Under the pieces are notes generated by a model. That model was given only the letters and a program-made list of their open reading frames with translations. It was not told the origin of the DNA and did not search any database. From Triplophysa rosa (Eukaryota > Chordata > Actinopteri > Cypriniformes > Nemacheilidae), in NCBI RefSeq assembly GCF_024868665.1, contig NC_079912.1:15917926-15981925 (forward strand): DNA of 64,000 nucleotides, read 5' to 3'. Numbering within the stretch: the stretch's first letter is position 1; each line of letters starts with the position of its first letter. Positions 22,605 to 35,400 of the stretch are shown in pieces. The position numbers and the translations under genes were made by a program.

Positions 22605-25600
22605 ATAGATGGCAAAAGAGAGGCAAAAGTTACTGAATGCAGCTTTAAATGTTATTTCCATCTAATTAAAATTGGCATCTACCCTGAACAAGCGTAACCG
22701 CTTGTATTCTTTCTACCAAATTAAAGGGGCAAAACGTGTTATTTAAAAGCATAACGCGTTTATGAAAGCATAAAGTATGGCACTCAATCAATCCATAAAA
22801 AAACAAAATGCTGGCTGCATACTGAATGAAGAATCAGTTTTAAAAGGTCTAACAAAAACCGTATATATATATCAAATTTGCAGAGTGAAAAATAATGCAA
22901 AGTGCACTGGATAAAAAACAAAACAGTTTGATAAAAGCACTTCAACGCTCATTAAAACGGCACATTTTTAACAAACCTAGCATTAAGATTAGACCAGCTG
23001 GTTTTAACCTTGTATTTTAAAACTCTTTACTTTTTTCTTTTTAAGAGCAAGACAGATGTCAATTAAACCCTGCAAACTAGCATGTTTTATACTTCAAATA
23101 AATATAGCTAATCTGAACATAATTCGTAACTCGCTCTTCTTAAAAATTAATTACCGGACTCATTCACCAGTTTTTTTTTCATTAGCGCACAGTCTGCAAT
23201 GGCACTGAAAATGTTTTTCAGCTCTGTAATTACTTTCCCTCAATGCGCAGACTTTAAACGAATTAACTTTTTGTTCGACTGTGAAAAAGAACATGCGAAC
23301 GCGTCACCTGCCGTATGGTTCAGCGCTCACCTTTCTTTGTAAACGACATCATGTAATCGTGTTCCTCGGCTGAGAGAAGCAGTCGTGTGGCGTGACAGAT
23401 GAGGCTGAGAGATGAAAGATTCTTAATCATATAAGGGGCTTTTTTTCCAAAGTCTGATACGCTGAATTGCATTTCAAGGACTAGATTCCTGTTTAGATGA
23501 ATAAAGCTTTTTCTCCTAGAGCAATAGCAATGTGGTTGCAGGAGCCCGGCTCTTTGGTCTGCTTTGTTTTTATCATTTTACTTCTCATCAGACGGTCCTG
23601 TGGGATTGCGGCATTCAGAGAAAAGGTCTCTGGGTCTGGACTGACATACTGTAACTCAGTAGCGCCATGGTAACCGCCGGCTGGTGTGTGATGAAGGGCT
23701 TTACTGAAGGCTCCAGACAGGTCTTTCTTAAAAACAAAGCATAACAACGTGCGTCAGTGCAAATTGAGCTTATGAAGCCTCCTGTTTTTTATTGGCTTAC
23801 TCTTATAAGATAATACACTTATGATTGGCCCGAATTGCGATGTAGGTGGGCTCGAATCTGCGGCCCACCTTTCTTTATTTCCAAATACTTTATTTAAGCA
23901 TTTAAGACATGAGAAGCAGTGCTATATAATGAATTTAATCACTCAATCCCCTGCAATTCTGTTATGTTGTTTTCTCTTTTTAAATGGTCATTTGCTTGGT
24001 TTGCTATTATATTTTTTACCTTGGATTTCATCTCTCATTCGGCAGAGCTCTGGCCATTCCTCACAGACTGGAGCTCTTCCAGACATTCAATATGCCAAAA
24101 GCAATGATGTACTGTGACATCGCAGGTGTGGAGGAGCTATGAGTCTCTCTTGCATCGGAGGAGAGGGATCCTGCTGTTAATGGGAGCCTGACTGCCATGG
24201 TTGAACAGGCTGGAACAAGCAATGATTTCATAAAAGAAAAACAGCGAGCGGAGACTGACGGAAAATAGGCCACAAGGAGACAGAATATGAGGCATTCAGT
24301 GCTCGCTATTCAAAACAGTGAATGAAACTGGGCTTGTATATATCGGACAGAATAACAGGCACAGTTGAGTGCTTAGATCACAGGCCTGCTTAGTAAATAA
24401 GATTAGTAGCACATTCTGGTTGGGATAAGGGTTAAATAATGAGTGCAAAGAGCTTATTTAGTTTTGAAGAGTAACTAGCAACTAGTAGCGTAACAGCTGT
24501 TTAATAAATAAGCTTTTCAGTGTGGATACAGTTATGTAAAGTAGTATGACAAAACATTGGATCATTGTCTTCTGTAACATTGGATTCCACACGCAGCTTT
24601 ACAGCCAAACACACCGAGGCATTACCAACTTAGACGAAATGTTAAACGCTTTTTCATTTCTAAGTCACGTTTTTGGTTTGTTGAACCCTTCTATTCCAAA
24701 ATGTCCAAAGAAATGTTTGTGCAAACCTGTGGATATTAAAGGTTAGTCATGGAACCAAAGTTAACTGTTTGGCTATATAACAATTCATTTTCTATTTAAT
24801 TGATATTAATATTATTGATATTAGTATTTTATTGAATAATAATTGTATTCAATTCAACTAAAACTACTCAACGGTTATTGATTCTTTGCGGCGGTCTACC
24901 AGAAATTAAGTTTGGGCCATATAACGTTTGTTTACTGTTTTTTGTCTATATACAGCCTCAAAAAATTACCTTTTAGGAAAAGTCAAGCCTTCACACAAGA
25001 AGTCCCCATCTCTTAAATTTTGGGGTCTAATATTCAACAACAACAAAAAAATTTCATTTAATTTCATTTTCACAACCGAGATAATAAAATTACAAAATAA
25101 AAGTACTCTAAAAAGTAAAAAAACTGTACTTTTTTACCCACACTTGCATTATTAGTGCATTTGTTTTCATCAAGCACATCAAATGAAAATAAAATTTCAA
25201 ATGAAGACTCAAATAACACTAACAATTAATTATTTGACTAAAATTATCAAGTAAAACCTATTTGGATGTCACAGGTTTAAGCTTAATGCTAGCGTGACTT
25301 CCGTGGAAGATCAGTTAATGTTCAGACACTGAGTAACTGTCCGTTATCCACAAGAAAACAAATGTCAATTTTTTCCATGTCTTACGCCATTCATCATTAG
25401 CAAACTATGCTAAACATAATATTTGAGCAGATTTCATGTCACTGTGCTTTTAATTATAAACAAGGTGTCTAGCAGAGCATAATTTAATCAACTGTGAGAG
25501 ATATGATGGCTATGACACATAAAGTACATCACAACATCTCTTTTGCCTTCAGACACATTCTGTCTAGTTTTCCAAATAAACCATAAAAGCACTTCTGAAT

Positions 25601-26370
25601 TTATTTGCCATTACACACCCTTGTCAATGGGGCTATATGCTTGGCATGTAAATCTAATGGCCATTGGTCACACACTGCCCTCAGCTGTCACCTACCCCTG
25701 AATCTCATGAATCTGAGCACCACCTACACATTTCACAGCGCTGGATGCCTCCACTGCACGCTTTGCATGCAAATGCAGGTGTACAAAGGCAGGTGGGATG
25801 TCTGAGATTTTCCATTGCTCAGCACGCAAAGGACCACCAAACAGCGCAAATGCCTGAAACCGCTCATGCGAGGATAGAGAACGTGATTATAGGAAAAATG
25901 TAGGGGTTTAAATTTAAGGTGTGCAGTCAGAGTAATTAGGTAATAAATCACTTCATATCCGGCAGATGCAGGTTACTGAAATGTTAAGAAACACGCTTTT
26001 CGCAGACTGAAGGCGGCAAATGAATTGTAAAGGTGTAATAGACTTTTTGATTTTTGCTTTCTGTCAAACATCATTAGAGCACAGGACGGAGGTCAGTCGA
26101 TGATGCACATCTTTGTAAACCAAGACCTTATTTTCCAAAGTTTGAAAACTTCTTTCGGGCAAACGTATAAGCACAAATGAATTGCTCAAACAGGACTGCA
26201 AAGAAATTAAATAAATAAATATACAAACAAAAAATCAATCTTGCCCTATAGTTTCCTAGCCGAGTAGAATTTTATGTTCGCTTATAGGCCAGTATGACCC
26301 CGGGGTCAGAGCTACCAGAATGCTTGCTTACCTCAGCGTTGACATTCAGAACCCGCTGGCACTGTTTGTC

Positions 26371-26373
<3 letters not shown>

Positions 26374-26464
<91 letters not shown>

Positions 26465-26465
26465 N

Positions 26466-26557
<92 letters not shown>
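26374..26557 (+). repeat. (TG)n microsatellite with an undetermined base
   Basis: About 184 bp of uninterrupted TG repeats with a single N at 26465. The N probably marks where two assembly pieces were joined inside the repeat, so the true length is likely different. Confidence 0.95.
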
Positions 26558-26559
<2 letters not shown>

Positions 26560-27771
26560 GAGGTTTGGGAACACACACACCACAATCTTCCCTAAATGCA
26601 TCCAATAAAACAGCAACACTGGAGAGATTTCCCAGCACAACTTACAGTGCAGCCATCTAGCATTCATTTACAAATTAAAAGAAGTCTCTTGTACTGATGG
26701 AGGGAACTGACGGGGATACTCACCGATTCTGTTTAGTGCCATATCAGCTCTTTTCACGGTGGTACTGGTGACATTAAGATGAGGCAGCAATTAGGTCTAC
26801 TCAGCTCCTGTATGAAAAATTAATTTACTGCTCCAGCCAAGACGCACCTTTCACGAAACGCTCATGAATTCGTCCCCTGCAGATCTGTGGATTCTGTCAA
26901 ACAGGCCATTAGGCAGATGGGGAAACGAGTGAACGGGTGTTTGAAACCCTGGATGAAGCTTGTATGAGCTCAGACACAAATATTGGAGAGCGTGAAACAT
27001 AAAATTGACTTCACAAGCCTTCTGAGGTGAGCGAAACACAGCAGATTTCACTAAAAAAAGACCGTGGAAGCTATTGGATAAATAACACTTTTCTCATTTT
27101 TATCTTTATGTTTGCTGAGATTACAAAGCAAATGATCAATTTGATATTAATGATAGCAAATAAAGTCATTCTGGCTATTGTCTAATACAACTTGTTTTGT
27201 ATTTTAGACCAAGTAGAATAGGAAAAAATTGAAAATAAAACTTGAATATTTTATAGTAAGATTACAGCTCCACCTTGTGGCGAATAAAAAAGGCTGTGGC
27301 GGTTGCTTTCCTCACTTGTTTGTAAAAAATACACTAATGCCTCCGCATTTTATGCAGTTTTTACACACTCCCTTGTCAAGCAAAGACTATTACCTATGCT
27401 CTCATTGCACCCTTGAAAGTTAAAGAGGAGGTCCCTGTGAGCTCTGTTCTTCTCCGCTGTCCCTGAAGTGGCCTAGGTGCCCTTGGCAATTCAGAGTCTC
27501 TTCATCTAAATTTCACATCTCGATTGCGGCTAGGTCATGGATTCTGTGAGGGGGTGGACGCCTTTAAGGCTGGACTGCGACAGACGTGATGAAGTTGAGA
27601 AATAGAGGATGATTCCATCTTGATAGGGCCAGCAAACCTCAGTCTGACCTCGAGGGGAATCTTAGAGCTGTCAGCAGGAATAAGAATGAATTTGAGTGTT
27701 TCTGAAATAACTTCTATTACAAGGTACAGTAGATCGGTTAATTTATATGTTGGTCTCTTTGTTGGTACACT

Positions 27772-27862
27772 AAAATGCTGGGTTCTTTCAGTTTCGTTAA
27801 ACCAGCGGTTGGGTTTGTCTGTATTTCACCCAACCATGGGTTGAAACAACCCAGCACATTTT
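27772..27862. mobile_element. short inverted-repeat MITE 'aaaatgctgggtt'
   Basis: AAAATGCTGGGTT at 27772 and AACCCAGCACATTTT ending at 27862 are inverted ends of a 91-bp element with an inner pair (CCAGCGGTTGGGT / ACCCAACCATGGG). It abuts directly the TTAA element that begins at 27861. Confidence 0.55.
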
Positions 27863-28292
27863 AAAGGGATAGTTCACCCAAAAATGAAAATTATGTCATC
27901 ATTTATGCACCCTCAAGTTGTTCCAAACCTGCTATATTTCTTTGTTCGGTTGAACACAAAGAAAGATATTTGGAAGAATGTTAGCAACTGACAGTTCTGG
28001 GCATCATTGACTACCATAGTGGGAAAAATGATTGTGTATTTTTTTGTTCTGTTGAACACAAAAGATATTTTTGAGGTGTTTAGGACAGCAAACAGTTCTG
28101 GGGCACCTTTGACTACCATTGTATTTTTCTACTATGGTAGTCAATGATGCCCCGTAACTTTCAGTTGCTCTCATTCTTCCAAATATCTTTCTTTGTGTTC
28201 AACCAAACAAAGAAATGTATACAGGTTTGGAACAACTTGAGGGTGAGTAATTCATGACAGAATTTTCGTTTTTCGGTGAACTATCCCTTTAA
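27861..28292. mobile_element. intact TTAA-flanked MITE, 'agggatagttcaccc' family
   Basis: TTAA at 27861-27864 and 28289-28292 bracket an element starting AGGGATAGTTCACCCAAAAA and ending TTTTTCGGTGAACTATCCCT, near-perfect inverted termini. Internal subrepeats (GAACACAAAGAAAGATATTT; GACTACCATAGTGG) recur inverted, so the whole can fold on itself. This is the best preserved copy in the window. Confidence 0.75.
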
Positions 28293-28389
28293 TAGTGTTT
28301 GTATGTAATGGCAAACTAATGGTCATTTGGATTCGCACCAGCAGAGCATGCAATTTCTTCAGAACTGATGGAGGTGTGTTATTTGCTCA

Positions 28390-28745
28390 CAGCATTTTAG
28401 CGATGGATGTTATATAAACGGTAGATATAACGCTGGATTTTAAGATCGTTTGAAACTGAAATATGGCATGGGCCCAGCGCTAAAAGATGGCGGACATAAA
28501 CCACACGCTGTAAGTGAAACTGAGTCATATGTCTGTGTTCTGTTGGCAATGGGTGGGCACGTGCTTTAGTTCTGCCCCACCCCCCCATATGCATCGTATG
28601 TTTTCGGAAATAATCGTACAGCTGTATCTGTCTTTTATAAATGTGATCAAACTAAAGACTCTTCGGATATTTGAAGGGTGCGATATTATACTGTAAGGAC
28701 TTAATTAATGATTAACATGAGAAATGCAAAAACTTTTTATGGCCA
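28390..28745 (+). repeat. partial second copy of the 21.9-22.6 kb element
   Basis: It shares TGTTATATAAACGG, GATATAACGCTGGATTT, CCAGCGCTAAAAGATG, GTTGGCAATGGGTG and GCACGTGCTTTAGTTC in the same order and orientation with 22265-22560. The left half and left terminus are missing. Confidence 0.6.
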
Positions 28746-29219
28746 CTTTAAGATGCCAGTTGTGTGTATATAGGTCACCATAGCAGAATTATGGATGCAT
28801 GTGATCAATAATAATTCATTTAAAAAAATAATAATAATAATTAAAAAATGAAGTACATTCTCACAAGATGGCTTCTCAACCTCAAGGTAAAGAATGGACT
28901 AAAGTTAAATTTAGGTTAAGCAGATGGTAAAGTGGTTTACATCGATAATTATCATTCTAAAACATGTTATTTCAAACCAGAGATGATGTATGGGACAGTA
29001 GTACTGTATAAATTCTGCTAAACTTTTATTGTGTAGCAAATTTTAGACATTTGAGTTTTAAGATGCCTCTCTGCTGTACAGTTCAGTCAAAGCACATTCA
29101 TGACCATAACTCAGAGGGTATTTTTCTATTTTTACCCTCGGGAGGGCTTTCCTGACTCCCACATGCACTTGCTATTAGATTGCAGACCAAAGTGTCAGAT
29201 TTCATGGAAAGGGATGATT

Positions 29220-29222
<3 letters not shown>

Positions 29223-29252
<30 letters not shown>
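29223..29252 (+). repeat. (GA)n microsatellite near tecrl2 promoter
   Basis: Fifteen GA units lie about 150 bp upstream of the tecrl2 start codon. GA tracts near promoters can bind GAGA-type factors, but no function is shown here. Confidence 0.85.
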
Positions 29253-29257
<5 letters not shown>

Positions 29258-29299
29258 GGGTTGGAGGGGAGGTTTAGAGAGTGTCTGTGGGCGAAATTG

Positions 29300-29403
29300 G
29301 AATGGATAATTGCCGCTGGCATTGATACACGGAGGAGCGGAGAGTCTAGCTCAAGGGACTCTCACTGTACATTACGTCAGACGAGACACAACGAGGTCCC
29401 AAA
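29300..29403 (+). promoter_or_regulatory. tecrl2: putative tecrl2 promoter / 5' leader with CRE-like site
   Basis: The 100 bp before the start codon contain TTACGTCA at 29372-29379, a match to ATF/CREB-type half-palindromic sites, 25 bp before the ATG. There is no TATA box at a suitable place. The transcription start is not known. Confidence 0.3.
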
Positions 29404-32400
29404 ATGAGCAGAACAACATTTTTTGAGGTAAGACAAAGTTAAATTGCAAGAGTTTGTACTTTTTGTAAAACCTTAAGGAGTCGAAGGTTGTGGCTTTCAA
29501 GTGCTGTCCGAATTATTTCAACCAACTTCTGTGTGTTTGTCATGTTTACTTCAGTCTTAAAGGAACATTTGGACTTCCACATGCTATTCTCTCATAAATG
29601 CCGTGCACTTAGCAAAAGCGGTTTTGTTATTTTTGTGGAAATTCTTGCTTTTCAATTGATACATCTTTAAACAACATATCGTACATTTACCTAAATATTT
29701 ACAGTAAAATATTTGAATATTTGTTTTTTAACAGTATATTATAAATAATGCATATAATACGTGTTTTCTGTCATGTTTACGTGATTACTATAAACATTGT
29801 AAAATAATAAACACTGTACAAAAACATTGCTAAAATTAAATTTGAATTTGAAAAAAATTGATGTCTTGTTGAACATTTTTTGTCTCGCCAACAAATATCA
29901 TGCATGGGTTGCCAGGGTGTTGCAATGTGACTCCTTAGGAGTTTTGAGTGTTTTAGTGTGTACAGTATAGTGTGAAGTGTGATCTGGGATTTTTCATAAG
30001 CGTAGAAAGGTAATAGCTCACTTTGAGGGATCATTTATGCCCGTAGAACAAATTGAGGATTTAGAGACTTTAAATCCCTAACCTTATAATAATGCAATAA
30101 TGATGCTTTCCGTAGCTAGTGGCACTTAAACGTGAATCTAATCCTCAGAAGTTCATTATGAACAGTATAGCATTTTTCTAGCAATCTGAAATTGCACACA
30201 CTACACCATAGGCCTTGATTCCCCAAACTGAGCCCGAGCTGCTTTTCAATATGTGTGTGCGCTAATTTTACGCTTTCTGAGCATTAACATGTAAATATAA
30301 TTCAGGACATGACCAACAAGCCTGTCACCAGAGAATTAATAACCCTCTCAAGCATTTCCACCGCCTGCTGTAAACACCACCACAGCAATGCTATTAGCAC
30401 ATTTAGTCTCTCCCTCATAACCCTGAACAACTTTACAATGAAATGTATACAGAAGTCATGCACAGATATGTAACGGTTTTCTGTCAGCAAAAGAAAACAA
30501 AGAGCTAAAAGATGGAAAAGTCACTCAAAGCAGAAACAAGCTTTTAATGTGAATACAGAATTTAAGTTTCCATCATTACTGCGGTATTTACCATCTTGTC
30601 AATAGTCTCAGCTCTCAGAAATCCACCGAGTGCTTTTATTGAACACTCTGTGTGATTGAAAACAGGACAGGTTTATTACCTGCTCTTTATGTGCTTGTAC
30701 AATGACCACGACAGCGAGTGAGCCGGGGAGAAATACTGTGGGTTAATTTTATTTATATATCATTTTTGTCACTAATAAATCTGTTAAGGATTGCAGTTGT
30801 GCTCTATAAATCAGGAATATTCTACACACCTTGTGTTTCTTGAGTATTGGTATAAAAAAGTATTTTTATTAGTTTACTAGTTTTTTGTTGTTTAAATTAA
30901 GATGCAGCATTTTAATCCACAGTCAGCGAAGTTTGCGGTGAATGTGTCGGCTTTAGCTCAGCATTTTTCGACATTAGTTTCGGCGCTGTCCTTCCAAACC
31001 CTTGGATGTCCAAATTCAGGTTTTTCAGGGAATGGAAAAACACTGTACTTTTTAAATCAAGAAATACTGTGTTGTTGAGGTTGACTTTTTAATACTTTTC
31101 ACTTTTTCATTGTAAAAAAAACATAATTTTACCGTTATTTTTTACAGATTTTCACGTATAATGTCCAAAAAAACATTTTTAAAATATGGTCAAAAAGCAT
31201 CAAATTACAGAAAAAGACCTCAAACGTCATGTTAAAAATGTTAATCAGGTGTTAATTTACAGGAAAAAACTGTTATTTTACAGAATACAGTATTTCTGTT
31301 GCCCCAGCTGCCAGAAAATTTCTGTCTTTTTACTGGATTTTTTTACAGTGTAACTAATAATAATGATTTATGATTAAAAAAAATTATCGACAAAATATGG
31401 AGATACAAAGTTTCAGAAGGACAGCAGCGATTTGCAATAAGATTTTTGAGATAATTATTTTAATTTTGTCCAGATCAGAACTAAGTTGTAAATATAGGTT
31501 TCCAAATAACTAGTTATTGAATTTATTTACTTGTTTACATTGTATGAATAACTCAAACCAAACACTTTAAACTCTCTTAATTAAAAAAATACACAACTCC
31601 CCAAACAGCAGCAAATATAAGTGCTTAAGGAACTCCCGGCTGAATATCAAGATAGGTGGATCAACATCAGGTTTTAAGCGTGAATGTAACGATCCCATAT
31701 TTCTCCATCTGTGATGGCAATAAGCTGAACCAAGGGACTCTTGCTTTAAGTTGAGCATTAGGCAAATCCTACGCGTCCGTTAGAAGATTATTACACTATC
31801 CAGTATAAGAGTAATTTCAGGCTGACAGCTCTGCTGAGCTACACAGTATGTAGTGCTTTCAAGGCAAATTGAAGCAGTCTTAAAACTCAGTCCATGCTCT
31901 CTAGATTAACGCTGACGCCTTTTAATTAAGATTAAAAAGATCCCACCATTGCAACCGGACGCATCCCCAGAATGCCGAGCTCAGATCAAAGATGGAGTTT
32001 ATATTTTGGCATGATTTATGAACGTAATGAATACACCGAGCTAAACTGGGAGACATCCGTCAAAACAGAAGCTCAGATCAATGGCTTAAGCAGCGTGCGG
32101 TTGTTGTCTCTTGAATATCCACAGATGTGATACATCTGCAAGACTGCGTGTCAGCATAACTCAAGTTTGCATAATCACAGCTGGAATTCTGCACTTTTTT
32201 TGCAAGCAGTGCTGGAGTCGTTGGCAACTTATTGCTTAAACATTTTTATTTCCTTTTAATAGACTAACAACTTTGTCAGTTGTATGTTATATCTTTGAAA
32301 CAGAGAATTATGGGAGAGAAGACGAGCAGCTTTGGCCAGATCTAAAATATACTACTAAATTAACTTGATTTATGTTAATTGAATTAAAAAGTAAGTTTGC

Positions 32401-35400
32401 TTCGCAGTGTCTGTGCCATGCAGATATTGACCAGACTGAAATGATTACACTGTTCTTCCAGGTCGAAATCCTGGACTCAAAAACAAAAGAACAGCTCTGT
32501 TTTCTGGACAAGGTAAGCAGGTTCTTCTAATAACATTAGATGACTAATGAAGATGACTGTGGCACATTTAATTAAAAATAGAAGCTCATTTATCTTGTTT
32601 GTGTATTTAATGCAGGTTGAACCTCATTCAAGCATAGCCGAGATTAAAAGTTTGTTTCATAAGTCATGTAAGTTTGACTCCACAGTGATTGTGTTGTTGT
32701 AAATACTGTAGCACAGATGTATTTCTTCAACCTTTTTTATAACATGACATGAAATGTAATATGATCATTTATTTTTTTCTGCTTCGATCACTGATAGATC
32801 CTAAATGGTACCCTGCTAGACAGTCTCTTCGGCTAGACCCCAGTGAGTGAGATATACTATTTTACCTTAGAGTATAGGCATCTGTAAAGCATACATGATT
32901 ATACATCTAAAATCACTAGGAATATAATGATCATGAGCTTAAAGTCCCAGTGAAATTAAAAATGACAATGCCTGTTTTTTCATGAAATATTGCAGCATTT
33001 ATTGTAAATAGCTTATCAATGTGGGTCATTCTCTTTTTAAAATCCGTGTGCCCTCATAATCTTCAGTTAAATTTTGAAAATGCTCTTCCTTCTTGTAATG
33101 ACTATTCATCTTAAATGACCTATGTTAGACGGCTTGGGCGGAGCATCCGTTAACTCCTCCCCTTCAACTGTCAGTCTACCGCCAGTTCCATTTCAAAATA
33201 CAACGGCTGTTTTTATACATCCAATCAAATCGCAGAGAAGACGAAAGCCACGGCCACAATTTTTCTCATTCGAAATTCCATTTCCCTCGGAAATGCGTCA
33301 AAATACGAAAGTAAAAACGATCGCAACTTCCGGTTCACGGGGACTTTAAATTTGCCCATTACATAGGTTGAAAAATGAAGATATCTTACTTTCTTAAAGG
33401 GACAGTTTACCCAAAAATAAAAATTCTGTCATCATTTCCTCACCCTTGAGTTGTTCCAAATCTGTATACATTTCTTTGTTCTGATGAACGCAGAGAAAGA
33501 TATTTGGATAGTTCTTGGCCACCATTGACTACCATAGAAGGAAAATTGCTTTATAAATGTCTTTATTCTGTTGAACACAAAAGAAGATATTTTGAAGAAC
33601 GTAGGAAAGCAAACAGTTTTGGGGAACTTTTGACTATGGTAGTCAATGGTGGCCAATGACTGTTTGGTTACGAGCATTCTTCCAAATATCTTTCTCTGTG
33701 TTCATCAGAATAAAGAAATGTATACAGGAACAACTCGATGGTGAGTAAATGATGACAGAATTTTAATTTAAAGCGGTTTAAGAAGTGTCAAGATAGCATG
33801 ACAAAAGCTTCATTATTCGATAAGGTTTATACTGTACATCTTTGTTTACATTTTATTATTTTGTATTTTTAGAGGGAAAAGCATTGAGAGATGATGACAT
33901 ACTGCAGAATTTGCCGGTCGGAACCTCAGCAAGCATATATTTCAAAGATCTCGGCCCACAGCTTGGTTGGACAATGGTAAGTCTTTAATAACTGTAAACC
34001 TGCCTTTTCTAACACATAAGAAACAAATAACATTTGCGAACTTTATAATATAATAAATGTAATAGCCCTTAAGTGGCAGCCATATGTTTTTAATACAAAA
34101 CTTCATGTTTGAAGAATGTTATTTGGAAGATGTTTTGCAAACATTTTTGCTCTCCAGGTTTTTCTAGTTGAATGCTTGGGTCCTCTACTGATTTATCTGC
34201 TCTTTTACCTCCGTGTCCCCTACATCTACAGCAAAAAATACACTTTCACCTCCAGCACTCATCCTGTGGTTAGGTATGGTTCTATCAGATCTTCAAATAA
34301 TCATTATGACGCATTACATCTACATCTTATTTCTTTCCTTTTCTGTTCTCTCTTCCTCTAGTTTGGCTTGTGCTTGTCATTCGTTCCATTACATCAAAAG
34401 ACTTATTGAAACAATATTTGTGCACCGGTTTTCTCACGGCACGATGCCTCTCAGAAGTATCGTTAGGGTGAGCGTCACACTGGTCTCAATGCAAACTGTC
34501 AGATTAAAATGCAGCAGTGATAGTTCACCCAAAAATGAAAATTATGTCATCATTTACTCACCCTCTTGTCATTTCAAACCTGTACGACTTTCTTTCTTTC
34601 TTCTGCAGAACACAAAAAAAGATATTTTGAAGAAAGTTCAACGGCGGCACCCATTCACTTCTGTAAGGACATAAAACCAATGCAAGTCAATGGGTGCCGA
34701 CGCTGTTCGGTTACCAAGATTCAAAAATGTCTTTTTTGAATTTTTGGGGGTTTGAAATGACAAGAGGGTAAATGATGACAGATTTCCATTTTTGGGTGAA
34801 CTATTCACTGCTTCTGTGACTACAGACAGAAAGTGAAATGATATTTGGAAAAAAAAACTTTAAATAAGGTTGTATGTGTTAAACATAGTTGACATGAACT
34901 AAAAGTAACTTTTCTAAAACGTTGTAGAGTAGATGCTAAAATCAGGTAATACAACTAACATAAACTAGTGAGGCAACTGTTGATTCATATGAGCAATTCT
35001 GTTTGCTGTTGACAGAACTGTGCATATTACTGGGGGTTTGCGGCATGGTTGGCATATTACATCAACCATCCCCTCTACACACCACCATGTGAGCACCTAA
35101 CCTAGACATAAACCTATTTCACAACTCAGTAAATGTGTTAAATGTTTTACATGAAACGTGTCATGTTTTACAGCCTTTGGAGAGAGACAGGTCAACTATG
35201 CATTGATTGTCTTTGTGGTACGTACTGTAGGGTTCCTGGTTTTATAAACACAATAAACCAAATGCGGTGGAGTCCAAAGGTCTGAGACAACATAAAAATA
35301 CAGAAAGTTTTAAGATTTTGTACTATTTAAAAAAAAGTAACAATTCTAGGTCACTATCAAATATATGCAAATATGTGAAATATGTTAAGTACTTTGTACA

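Larger units (their letters stand above)
15500..29300. other. intergenic interval between olfm3 and tecrl2
   Basis: Nearly 14 kb with no exon chain I can build on either strand. It contains several MITEs (15975-16320, 16526-16828, 20160-20355, 21887-22604, 27772-27862, 27861-28292), a second copy of a repeat at 28390-28745, and GA, GT and GCGT microsatellites. Unannotated regulatory elements of olfm3 may be present but are not visible without comparison to other fish. Confidence 0.65.

Noticed and set aside
26272..26667. Long open frames encoding repeated Thr-His or Cys-Val
   Set aside because: They are translations of the TG/CA microsatellite, not genes.
34213..34674. 153-codon open frame across tecrl2 exons 6-7
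   Set aside because: It overlaps true exons in another frame and continues into a MITE. The spliced TECR-family frame explains the coding signal.
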